Under the pieces are notes generated by a model that was given only the letters and a program-made list of their open reading frames with translations, had not been told where the DNA came from and made no database searches. 11,530 bases of DNA. Source: Candidatus Huberarchaeum crystalense. Lineage in GTDB: Archaea > Huberarchaeota > Huberarchaeia > Huberarchaeales > Huberarchaeaceae. The position numbers were made by a program, and so were the translations under genes. Shown here piece by piece: positions 5,525 to 11,530 of this stretch. Location: contig PFSX01000040.1 in assembly GCA_002789275.1 (NCBI GenBank), forward strand, positions 1 through 11,530. Reading direction: 5' to 3'. Position 1 is the first letter of the stretch. Every line of letters starts with the position of its first letter.

Positions 5525-7201
5525 ATGAAATATCTTAAACTTGCTGAACTTTACAAAATATTGGAAGAAACACCTAGCACACTCGAAAAAACAAAAATAA
5601 TATCTAACTTTTTAAAAAATATGACATCAAAAAGTGAAATAGAAAATGTAATTATGCTTATTTTGGGGCGCGCATCATCAAAAATTGAAGGGGTTGTATT
5701 TAATATGGCTGAAAATTTAATTATAAAAGCAATTTCTTTGAGCAGCGGAAAATCTATCAAATATATCAAAGACATTTTTGCAAAAACAGGAGACCTCGGG
5801 CTAACAACAGAAAAAATTCTTGAAAACAATTATCAAAAATCACTTTTTTCAAAAGAGCTAACAATTTCAGATATAATTGCTAATCTAAGAAAACTTGCAG
5901 AAATAGAAGGAAAAAAATCTCAAAATATCAAAATAAACATACTTCTTAATCTTTTAAATCAAGCATCGCCGCTTGAAAAACGCTATTTGATTAGAACTAT
6001 TTTAGGTCAACTAAGAACGGGTGTGTCTGACGGTTTTGTTAGAAATGCGCTAGCCAATGCTTTTGACAAAGATCCAAATATTGTTCAGCAAGCCATTGAT
6101 TATACAAATGACATTTCAGAAGTTGCTGTTGCAGTGGTTGAAAATAGGATTGAAAAAATTAAACCTTGCTTGTTTAAGCCGATTTCTTCTATGTTAGCGC
6201 AAAAAGAGCCTTCAATTGAAGAAGCATTAAAAAGGTTTGAAAAACCGTCAGCAATAGAACAAAAGTATGATGGAATGCGCGCACAAATTCATAAAAAAAA
6301 AGATATAGTTATAATTTTTACGCGACGGTTAGAAAATATAACAAAACAATTCCCTGAGCTTGCTAAGTTAGTAAAAACAAACATAAAAGCAGAACAAGCA
6401 ATTGTTGAAGGAGAAATTGTAGCTATTGATGAAAATAGAAAACCCCTACCATTTCAATTTTTATCCCAGAGAGTTAAACGAAAATATGGTATTGAAAAAA
6501 TAATAAAACAAATACCTATTGAAATCAATTTATTTGATTGTTTGCTTGTTGATGAAGAAATTATAATAAATACCCCCTTTAAAGAGAGGAGAAAAAAATT
6601 AGAATTAATTGTTAAGGAAAGTAAAAACTTTTATCTTGCTAAGCAAATCATAAGCGATTCTGCTGACGAGATTAATAAATTTTATAAAGATGCATTAAAA
6701 ATAGGTCATGAAGGAATAATACTTAAAAATCGCGATTCACCTTATGTTCCTGGAAAAAGAGTAGGACATATGCTAAAACTTAAACCTGTTTTAGAAACAT
6801 TAGATTTAGTTATTGTTGGTGGTGATTGGGGTGAAGGAAAGCGCGCGCAGTGGTTTGGATCTTTTCTTTTGGCGTGTGTCAATAAACAAACAGGTGAATA
6901 TTTGACAATTGGAAAAATGGGCTCAGGCTTAACAGATGAAGAGTTTGCAAACATTACTGTTGAACTAAAAAAAGACATAATAAAGCAAGAAGGAAAGAGT
7001 GTGCAATTTTATCCAAAAATTGTTGTTGAGGTTGCTTATGAAGAGATACAAAAATCACTTGTTTATACAAGCAAGTATGCTTTAAGATTTCCGAGATTAG
7101 TAAAAATTAGAGATGATCGGCTGCCGACAGATGCCAGTGATTTGGAAGTTGTTGAAGAAATTTATAAACAGCAAAAAGGCAAGATTACAAATTATATTTA
7201 A
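5525..7201 (+). CDS. lig: ATP-dependent DNA ligase (archaeal type I)
   Basis: 558 residues, full length for archaeal ligases; seals nicks after Okazaki-fragment processing and in repair. Residues 1-215 form the helical DNA-binding domain (for example YLIRTILGQLRTGVSDG, 154-170). The adenylation domain follows: motif I EQKYDGMRAQIH with the AMP-accepting K247, motif III IVEGEIVA (293-300), motif IV HEGIILK (395-401) and motif V MLKLKP (416-421). The OB-fold domain contains LVIVGGDWGEGKRAQWFGSF (428-447) and ends with VEVAYEEIQKSLVYTSKYAL (501-520) and LRFPRLVKIRDDRL, as in the family. A nearby second start is not needed: family N-termini begin close to this ATG, which is preceded by CAAAAAACAT with no Shine-Dalgarno. 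The 3' end overlaps the 3' end of ftsZ by 17 bp. Confidence 0.97.
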   Translation: MKYLKLAELYKILEETPSTLEKTKIISNFLKNMTSKSEIENVIMLILGRASSKIEGVVFNMAENLIIKAISLSSGKSIKYIKDIFAKTGDLGLTTEKILENNYQKSLFSKELTISDIIANLRKLAEIEGKKSQNIKINILLNLLNQASPLEKRYLIRTILGQLRTGVSDGFVRNALANAFDKDPNIVQQAIDYTNDISEVAVAVVENRIEKIKPCLFKPISSMLAQKEPSIEEALKRFEKPSAIEQKYDGMRAQIHKKKDIVIIFTRRLENITKQFPELAKLVKTNIKAEQAIVEGEIVAIDENRKPLPFQFLSQRVKRKYGIEKIIKQIPIEINLFDCLLVDEEIIINTPFKERRKKLELIVKESKNFYLAKQIISDSADEINKFYKDALKIGHEGIILKNRDSPYVPGKRVGHMLKLKPVLETLDLVIVGGDWGEGKRAQWFGSFLLACVNKQTGEYLTIGKMGSGLTDEEFANITVELKKDIIKQEGKSVQFYPKIVVEVAYEEIQKSLVYTSKYALRFPRLVKIRDDRLPTDASDLEVVEEIYKQQKGKITNYI

Positions 7202-8468
7202 GGTTCTCAAAATTATCATCGTCTTCATCAGAATTTATGTCTTTAATTCCAAGTTCTAAAATATCTTGATTTTTTGCGCGCTCTCTTTCAATTCTTTCTT
7301 TTGCGTCCTCGTTTGCTCCACTTGTTAGTGCTTCAATGTTTAAATTGCGCGCTAAGGTTTCAGTAGCTTTTTTCTCCATAGTTGCCCGGGGACCCAGTAT
7401 TTGTGCAGAATTAACATTTGTGATTAACAGTAAAAGTTTAACTGCATTTTCTTGGGCTTCGTCATATTGACAGCCCCAAATTTTCTTAGCACCATGAGCC
7501 ATATTGTCAAGTTTTTTAATTATTTGATTTACTTGCGGCAAGGTCACTTTATTGTTAATTGTTATGTTTATAAGCATACCTGTAGCATCTGAAATATCTA
7601 CACTAAGCAAAGGATTTGAAGTTGTATTGTTTATTAGTTCGTCAACAAAACCCTCATTATTTTGCGTAATACTGCTTACTCCAATCATTGCTACACCTCC
7701 TTCTTTCATTATGCTGCGAACATCATTAAAGTCCAAATTTATAAGTCCTGGTTTAACAACCATATCTGCAATACCTTTTACTGCATTAGATATAATATTG
7801 TCGCACAACTTAAATGCATCTTTAAGTGATAAAGTAGGACTTATATTTAATAGTTTATCATTTGGAACAACAATAAGTGTATGAACTATGTTTTCAATCT
7901 CGCGAAATGCTTTTTTGCTGTTTTCCCATCTCTGCTTTCCTTCTGCTTCAAAAGGTAAAGTGACAATTCCAACTACTAATGCACCAGTTTTTTTTGCTAT
8001 TGCTGCGATAACAGGTGCTGCTCCACTACCTGTCCCACCCCCAAGTCCGCAAGTTATAAAAACCATATCTGCATTATCTAACACATCTTGAATTTCCTTA
8101 CTACTGTTTTCTGCTGCTTTTCTTCCTTTTTCAGGATCTGCGCCTGTTCCTAAGCCATGGGTAAGATCTTCGCCAATCAGTATTTTTTTATGCGCCTTTT
8201 TATTCAAAAGGTCTTGAGCATCTGTGTTTATTGCTATTGTTTCAAAACCCAAACCACTAAATTCCATCAAATTATTCAAAGTATTGTTACCAGCTCCGCC
8301 AATGCCGACAACGCGAATTGCGCGGCTATTTTTTTTAACAAGTTCGCGCAACTTTTCCTCAACACCTAACAAGCCAGCGTTTGACGATGAGGATTCATAA
8401 GTTAAGTAAGATGAAGGTAGAGAATCATAAGGTGTAATGTTTGCCTTTGACGAGGAGATAATAACCAT
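7185..8468 (-). CDS. ftsZ: Cell-division GTPase FtsZ
   Basis: 427 residues; the tubulin-like GTPase that builds the division ring. A 50-residue serine-rich N-terminal extension precedes the GTPase core. [12 protein letters not shown] (56-67) begins the nucleotide site, NTDAQ is at 81-85, the tubulin signature GGGTGSG at 143-149, and the T7 loop NLDFNDV at 244-250 supplies D246 and D249 for GTP hydrolysis by the next subunit. [10 protein letters not shown] (353-362) closes the C-terminal domain, then comes a charged linker ([14 protein letters not shown]) and an acidic tail ending NLKYNL that may serve as the partner-binding peptide. Archaea often carry two paralogues: here [17 protein letters not shown] and SAQILG recall FtsZ2, while VVPNDKLL and the T7/GGVAMIG region recall FtsZ1, so I leave the paralogue unassigned. 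It shares a short palindromic promoter region with the Sm-protein operon and converges on the ligase with a 17-bp overlap. Confidence 0.96.
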   Translation of the reverse strand: MVIISSSKANITPYDSLPSSYLTYESSSSNAGLLGVEEKLRELVKKNSRAIRVVGIGGAGNNTLNNLMEFSGLGFETIAINTDAQDLLNKKAHKKILIGEDLTHGLGTGADPEKGRKAAENSSKEIQDVLDNADMVFITCGLGGGTGSGAAPVIAAIAKKTGALVVGIVTLPFEAEGKQRWENSKKAFREIENIVHTLIVVPNDKLLNISPTLSLKDAFKLCDNIISNAVKGIADMVVKPGLINLDFNDVRSIMKEGGVAMIGVSSITQNNEGFVDELINNTTSNPLLSVDISDATGMLINITINNKVTLPQVNQIIKKLDNMAHGAKKIWGCQYDEAQENAVKLLLLITNVNSAQILGPRATMEKKATETLARNLNIEALTSGANEDAKERIERERAKNQDILELGIKDINSDEDDDNFENLKYNL

Positions 8469-8506
8469 ATATTTTTTAGAAATAATTCTATATTAAAAAA
8501 TATATG
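8466..8506. promoter_or_regulatory. Symmetric divergent promoter between ftsZ and lsm
   Basis: The whole 35-bp gap is bounded by a perfect inverted repeat that includes both start codons: CATATATTTTTTA (8466-8478) and TAAAAAATATATG (8494-8506), 13 of 13 bases complementary, around a 15-bp AT-rich centre. There is no room for leaders or Shine-Dalgarno sequences. Both messages are therefore expected to start at or next to the ATG, with their TATA elements overlapping on opposite strands. Confidence 0.75.
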
Positions 8507-8725
8507 GTAGATAAACCGCTGGACATATTAAATCGCGCCAAAGGCAAGAACATAACAATCTATTTAAAAGATGGAAGAACAATTACAGGCATTCTAATTG
8601 CATTTGATATTCATCTTAATATAGGTCTTGAAGATGCTGAAATTATGCAAGATAAAAAAAAGAAAATAGTTCCTACAATGTTGGTGCGTGGGGATAATAT
8701 TCTGTATGTTGAGGGAATAAAATGA
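8504..8725 (+). CDS. lsm: Sm-like archaeal RNA-binding protein
   Basis: 73 residues, the usual size for archaeal Sm proteins, which form heptameric rings binding U-rich RNA. The Sm1 motif spans about 13-46 (KGKNITIYLKDGRTITGILI, then IHLNIGLEDAEI) and Sm2 about 58-69 (TMLVRGDNILYV). H37, N39 and R62-G63-D64 correspond to the uridine-binding residues of the family. The charged insert DKKKK between the motifs is typical. The start is fixed by the palindromic promoter and by the family N-terminus. Its stop overlaps the start of the L37e gene (ATGA), a pairing conserved in many archaea. Confidence 0.95.
   Translation: MVDKPLDILNRAKGKNITIYLKDGRTITGILIAFDIHLNIGLEDAEIMQDKKKKIVPTMLVRGDNILYVEGIK
8711..8714 (+). 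promoter_or_regulatory. Shine-Dalgarno sequence for L37e
   Basis: GAGG(G) lies 7 bases before the ATG at 8722, inside the last codons of lsm. It supports internal initiation in the operon, in contrast to the apparently leaderless first gene. Confidence 0.5.
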
Positions 8726-8907
8726 AACAAGGACCAGCGACTTTTGGATCAAAGCACAAAGCAACACACAAAATTTGCCGCAGGTGCGGAGAGCATTCTT
8801 TTCACATCGCGCACGGAATTTGCGCAGGATGTGGATTTGGTAAAACAGCTAAAATAAAAAAATACTCCTGGCAAACAAAAAAGAAAGGTGGAAAGGTTAG
8901 AAAGTAA
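8722..8907 (+). CDS. rpl37e: Ribosomal protein L37e (large subunit)
   Basis: 61 residues, as expected for this small basic zinc-binding protein of the archaeal large ribosomal subunit. The zinc site is C19-x2-C22-x11-C34-x2-C37 (CRRCGEHSFHIAHGICAGC), followed by GFGKTAKIKKYSWQ, which matches the GFGxxxxxRxYxW block of the family. The N-terminus starts close to the usual KGT-SFGK-like segment (GPATFGSKHKATH). The start codon overlaps the lsm stop by four bases. The terminal KVRK-stop sequence (AGGTTAGAAAGTAA) recurs twice downstream as part of a tandem repeat. Confidence 0.96.
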   Translation: MKQGPATFGSKHKATHKICRRCGEHSFHIAHGICAGCGFGKTAKIKKYSWQTKKKGGKVRK

Positions 8908-9034
8908 AATTTTATATTAAAGCAAGGTTGTTATAAAATAAGATATTTAAAAGTTGTTAAAATAGAGTTGTTAGGAAGTAAACTTTATTAAAAATATCTA
9001 AAAGTTGTTAAAATAGAGTTGTTAGGAAGTAAAA
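8896..9034. repeat. 51-bp tandem repeat derived from the L37e 3' end
   Basis: GTTAGRAAGTAAA occurs at 8896 (coding end of L37e), 8970 and 9021. The segment AAAAGTTGTTAAAATAGAGTTG and the following bases repeat with a period of 51 (for example G8953 and G9004). The distance from the first to the second GTTAG is 74 because the interval also holds an imperfect internal duplication (GGTTGTTATAAAATA). The array fills the gap between the convergent L37e and Nudix genes; no terminator hairpin is visible. Confidence 0.82.
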
Positions 9035-9035
9035 T

Positions 9036-9560
9036 TTAAAATAATGTCTTTTGCTGACATTTGTTTTTATTTTCATTTTTTTCTTTTGGAATATATTTTA
9101 TGTGTTCTATAAGTTTATCTATAAAACCTGCCTGGCCTTTTAGAATTTTTAGTTTTGCTTGCTCAATTCCAAACCAGCTTGCTTTGTCAACTTCAAAATA
9201 TTTGTGCATTTTTCCCGAGTTCTTTGGATATTCAAGTGTAAGGGTGTTGCTTCTTGCTTTTGTTTCATCAACATCTTTTTCAAGAGCCCAAACAAACATT
9301 ATTTTTCCGCTAGGTTGCCGTAACTCTTCTAAATAAATAGAGTCATTCACAATACCCTCAACTTCAAAACCTGTTTCTTCTTTAAACTCTCTTTTTGCTG
9401 CATCAAATGGTTTTTCATCTTTTTTTATTTTGCCTTTGGGAATTGACCACGCACCACTATCTTTTTTTACCCAAAAAGGTCCTCCTGGATGTATAAGCAA
9501 AACCTCAAGTTCGCTGTTTTTAAATCTGTACAAAAGAATTCCTGCACTTTGTTCGACCAT
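9036..9560 (-). CDS. Nudix hydrolase (COG4119-like NTP pyrophosphohydrolase)
   Basis: 174 residues. The Nudix box G43-x5-E49-x7-R57-E58-F59-x-E61-E62-x-G64-F65 is intact, so a magnesium-dependent hydrolase acting on a nucleoside diphosphate linked to another group is expected. HPGGPFWVKKDSGAWSIPKG (24-43), LEELRQPSGK, a SNTLTLEYPKNSGKM-like segment, then EVDKASWFGIEQAKLKILKG and a QAGFIDKL end match the 'predicted NUDIX family NTP pyrophosphohydrolase' group, better known to me from bacteria. The exact substrate is unknown. Relatives end shortly after that block; here about 20 extra polar, lysine- and asparagine-rich residues follow. The start at 9560 has a TATA-like CATAAATATTTTAAAA about 20 bp upstream on the minus strand and no Shine-Dalgarno. 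Divergent from taw1. Confidence 0.92.
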   Translation of the reverse strand: MVEQSAGILLYRFKNSELEVLLIHPGGPFWVKKDSGAWSIPKGKIKKDEKPFDAAKREFKEETGFEVEGIVNDSIYLEELRQPSGKIMFVWALEKDVDETKARSNTLTLEYPKNSGKMHKYFEVDKASWFGIEQAKLKILKGQAGFIDKLIEHIKYIPKEKNENKNKCQQKTLF

Positions 9561-9630
9561 CTTATATTTTTTAAAATATTTATGGGAAAAATACTTGCTT
9601 TTTTTGGTAAAAAATTAGGAAAAATATAAC
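9561..9630. promoter_or_regulatory. Divergent promoter region between the Nudix gene and taw1
   Basis: TTTTTTAAAATATTTATGGG (9567-9586) is AT-rich and nearly symmetrical. Read leftward, CATAAATATTTTAAAA lies about 13-27 bp before the Nudix ATG and can serve as its TATA box. For taw1 the better boxes are further away, so its message may have a short leader; AGGA at 9617-9620 is a weak Shine-Dalgarno candidate 10 bases before the ATG. Confidence 0.35.
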
Positions 9631-10593
9631 ATGGCAAAAATCAAACCAGCAAATCTAAAAATTTTCAAAAGGCAGCATTATTCTGTTGTTGGAAACCACT
9701 CTGCTGTTGAAGTTTGCTCTTGGACAAAAAAATCGCTGCTAAACAAAGGTGTTTGTTATAAAGAAAAGTTTTATGGTATAAAAAGTCATCGCTGCATTCA
9801 AATGACTCCTGCAGTAGCGTGGTGTGATTTTGCTTGCTTGTATTGCTGGCGATCGCACGAATACTCACAAGGAACAAGTATGAAAGGAAATATTGACGAC
9901 CCAAAAACAATTATAGATGGTGCAATTGAAGCGCAACGCAAGCAACTTTCTGGTTTTAAAGGCAATGAAAAGACAAATCTTAAAAAATGGCAAGAAGCGC
10001 AAAATCCATTCTCATTTGCAATTTCTCTAAATGGTGAGCCAACACTATATAAAAAACTACCTGAATTTATTAGAGAATTAAGGGCGCGCAAAATAATCTC
10101 TTTTCTTGTTAGCAATGGGTCGCATCCACAAATGCTTAAAAAGCTTTATAACAGTGACTCTCTGCCTGACCAAATATATATTTCTCTTACTGCAATTAAC
10201 GAAAAAATGCACAAAAACATTAATTGCCCTTTAGTTAAAAATAGTTGGAAGCGAATTTTGCAAACATTGAAACTCATCCCAAACTTAAAAGAAAAATGCA
10301 GAACCATCATTCGTTTAACTCTAATAAAAGACAAAAATGACAGCAACGATGCAGCAGAAAAGTTCGCACAACTAATTAAATTAGCTAATCCTAATTTTAT
10401 TGAAATTAAGTCATATATGTTTCTTGGATACTCTAGAAAACGGCTGAAAAAAGAAAACCAATGCACTCATGAACAAGTGCGTCAATTTTCAAAAACATTG
10501 GCAGGTTTGTGTGGATTAAAGGTTTTAGATGAGGCAGAAAATAGTAAGGTGTGTTTAATAGGAATGAAAAAGTGCGCGCGATTCGATAAATAA
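9631..10593 (+). CDS. taw1: tRNA 4-demethylwyosine synthase Taw1/TYW1
   Basis: 320 residues, full length for the archaeal enzyme. It is a radical-SAM protein that condenses N1-methylguanosine-37 of tRNAPhe with pyruvate carbons to form the tricyclic 4-demethylwyosine. The radical-SAM cluster is held by C65-x3-C69-x2-C72 (WCDFACLYCW). C29, C42 and C55 have the 13-residue spacing of the second 4Fe-4S site (C26, C39, C52 in the M. jannaschii enzyme, where the SAM cysteines are 62, 66 and 69: a constant offset of three). YGIKSHRCIQMTPAVAWC (48-65), SLNGEPTLYKKLPEFI and FLVSNGSHPQML are family blocks, and IEIKSYMFLGYSRKRL is the usual C-terminal segment. The archaeal form lacks the flavodoxin domain of eukaryotic TYW1, as here. 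It implies an aTrm5-type m1G37 methyltransferase elsewhere in the genome. Confidence 0.97.
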   Translation: MAKIKPANLKIFKRQHYSVVGNHSAVEVCSWTKKSLLNKGVCYKEKFYGIKSHRCIQMTPAVAWCDFACLYCWRSHEYSQGTSMKGNIDDPKTIIDGAIEAQRKQLSGFKGNEKTNLKKWQEAQNPFSFAISLNGEPTLYKKLPEFIRELRARKIISFLVSNGSHPQMLKKLYNSDSLPDQIYISLTAINEKMHKNINCPLVKNSWKRILQTLKLIPNLKEKCRTIIRLTLIKDKNDSNDAAEKFAQLIKLANPNFIEIKSYMFLGYSRKRLKKENQCTHEQVRQFSKTLAGLCGLKVLDEAENSKVCLIGMKKCARFDK

Positions 10594-10647
10594 TTTTTAT
10601 ATGAATCAAATAAAAAAATAAAATGTTTGTCTTTATATAATTGCTTT

Positions 10648-10800
10648 TTACAACTGTAAGTACTGCTGTCTTTTGGAAAGGGAAAGGTTGTATTTCCTTT
10701 CTAATTCTTTATAATCAACCCAAATTTTGCACATAATTAAAGTATTTCTCATCACACGTTCAGGTTCAGGCAAAATAAATATGTCTTTCTCTCTTTCTTA
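10648..10800 (-). other. Short unidentified reading frame, possible gene remnant
   Basis: The minus strand is open for 50 codons between in-frame stops at 10798-10800 and 10648-10650, reading ...FILPEPERVMRNT, then LIMCKIWVDYKELERKYNLS and LSKRQQYLQL-stop. The only ATG (10750-10752) would give 34 residues. The composition is protein-like and amphipathic, unlike the surrounding low-complexity DNA, so it may be the tail of a decayed gene or a very small protein. I do not recognise a family. The rest of 10594-10815 shows nothing else. Confidence 0.25.
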
Positions 10801-10815
10801 ACAATTAAAGGTTAT

Positions 10816-11440
10816 TTATAATTTAAGGTTGTGGGGACCCATGCTTAAGATTTCTAATAAAGGATTTTTTAATAACTCACTTAAATCTTCTGCTTTTATT
10901 TTGTATTTCTCTGCATTTTCAAAATCATCCATTTTGTTATAAGCCTTTGCTGTATTTTCATAAACAAGTTTAAGGTAATTTATTTGCCCTAATTCCTCAA
11001 AAATTTTCTCTGCTTTTAAATTGAATTCAATTGCTTTTTTAAAATCACCTAAACTATAGTAAGCAACACCTAAATTTCCATAACATACTGACTCGCCTGC
11101 TTTATCTCTGATTTTTTTCTTAATTTTCAGGGAATTCAATTGCTTTTCTGGAATCACCTAAACTTTGATAAGCAATACCTAAATTTGTATAACATGCTGA
11201 CTCGCCTGCTTTATCTCCAATTTCTTTCTTAATTTTCAGGGAATTTTCAAGAAATTCAATTGCTTTTCTGAAATCACTTAAATTATAGTAAATAACACCT
11301 AAATTTCTATAACATGCTGACTCGCCTGCTTTATATCCGATTTTTTTAAAAAGTTTCAGGGAATTTTCATAAAATACAATTTTCAGGTATTTTTCATAGA
11401 ATTTAATTGCTTCTGTTCTTTTGTTAGTTTTTTCTACCAT
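10816..11440 (-). pseudogene. TPR-repeat protein gene disrupted by an 11-bp deletion
   Basis: Read from the ATG at 11440 (MVEKTNKR...), the protein has 40-residue TPR units of the type AGESACYRNLGVIYYNLSDF-RKAIEFLENSLKIKKEIG. In the second unit the frame breaks at about 11132-11137 and stops at 11120; the next units continue in another frame (KIKKKIRDKAGESVCYGNLG, then GDFKKAIEFNLKAEKIFEEL) to the stop at 10816. The DNA repeat shows the cause. The block ACTCGCCTGC lies at 11320, 11200 and 11091, that is 120 then only 109 bp apart. GGGAATTTTCAAGAAATTCAATTG in the intact unit (11240-11263) is GGGAATTCAATTG in the broken one (11130-11142), an 11-bp loss between two AATT copies. Undamaged it would be about 210 residues with four or five TPRs, a protein-protein interaction scaffold. 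I reject the upstream TTG at 11497 because a good Shine-Dalgarno precedes the ATG at 11440. Confidence 0.85.
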
Positions 11441-11445
11441 TGTTT

Positions 11446-11449
11446 CCTC
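11446..11449 (-). promoter_or_regulatory. Shine-Dalgarno sequence fixing the TPR start
   Basis: On the minus strand AGAGGAAACAATG places GAGG five bases before the ATG at 11440. It is one of only two convincing Shine-Dalgarno sites in the window. Confidence 0.55.
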
Positions 11450-11481
11450 TTTTTTATTGTTTTTTGTATTTATTTTATGTG

Positions 11482-11530
11482 AAAGTTTGCGTTGCAAACT
11501 TTATAAATCTCCTGCCTTACAGGGGATTTA
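11482..11530. other. Two adjacent hairpins at the right edge
   Basis: AAAGTTTGC-GTT-GCAAACTTT (11482-11502) is a perfect 9-bp stem with a 3-base loop. One base later, TAAATCTCCTG (11504-11514) and CAGGGGATTTA (11520-11530) form an 11-bp stem with a single T-G wobble and a 5-base loop, ending exactly at the window edge. They lie upstream of the TPR gene and are richer in G+C than nearby spacer. They could be a terminator of a gene beyond the edge, an RNA structure or part of a mobile or repeated element. Confidence 0.6.

Noticed and set aside
7552..7884. Plus-strand open frame inside ftsZ, and similar long frames opposite lig and taw1
   Set aside because: They lie entirely within strongly supported genes on the other strand and show no family motif.
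9036..9060. PCNA-binding-like tail (QQKTLF) at the Nudix C-terminus
   Set aside because: The motif lacks the final aromatic pair and no Nudix-PCNA link is known for this family; too short to claim.
11441..11497. TTG start extending the TPR protein by 19 residues
   Set aside because: The extension is read through a 9-bp hairpin and low-complexity DNA, while the ATG at 11440 has a good Shine-Dalgarno sequence.

Overview
This AT-rich window (about 30% G+C by eye) comes from an archaeon. The ATP-dependent DNA ligase, the Sm-like protein followed directly by ribosomal protein L37e, the tRNA-wyosine enzyme Taw1/TYW1, the RNase HII, a PIN/PilT-type ATPase and an archaeal-style FtsZ leave little doubt about the domain. 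Very short intergenic distances, small and stripped-down proteins, several decaying genes and start codons that mostly lack Shine-Dalgarno sequences fit a reduced-genome lineage such as a DPANN archaeon. I cannot name the phylum from sequence alone.

Layout from left to right. 1-132: degenerate 39-40 bp tandem repeat. 133-504 (-): small HExxH metallopeptidase. 520-756: two back-to-back tandem arrays (29 bp and 47 bp). 765-1040 (-): decayed C-terminal fragment of an archaeal tyrosyl-tRNA synthetase, with two frameshifts and no catalytic domain. 1089-1760 (+): RNase HII, whose last codons and stop codon belong to a 30-bp tandem array. 1891-3258 (+): PIN-domain/PilT-like ATPase without the usual C-terminal KH region. 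3299-3888 (-): two overlapping coiled-coil genes that look like ancient duplicates of each other. 4020-5357 (-): protein with the fold plan of a PEP-synthase ATP-grasp domain but without the recognisable catalytic signatures. 5358-5506: 46-bp tandem array filling the divergent promoter region. 5525-7201 (+): DNA ligase. 7185-8468 (-): FtsZ, overlapping the ligase tail to tail by 17 bp. 8504-8907 (+): Sm-like protein and L37e operon, sharing a 35-bp palindromic promoter region with ftsZ. 8896-9034: 51-bp repeat copying the end of the L37e gene. 9036-9560 (-): Nudix hydrolase. 9631-10593 (+): Taw1. 10648-10800 (-): short unidentified reading frame. 10816-11440 (-): TPR gene broken by an 11-bp deletion. 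11482-11530: two adjacent hairpins at the right edge.

Most intact genes are single-copy information-processing genes: DNA replication and repair (ligase, RNase HII), cell division (FtsZ), translation and RNA handling (L37e, Sm protein) and tRNAPhe modification (Taw1). There is no obvious single pathway or defence island. The most unusual properties are structural. Five of the six larger intergenic spaces (1-132, 505-764, 1761-1890, 5358-5524 and 8908-9035, but not 10594-10815) hold their own tandem array; two of these arrays appear to be copied from the adjacent gene end including its stop codon. Two genes show small deletions of the replication-slippage kind. The hexamer GCGCGC is strikingly enriched, and occurs only inside genes.
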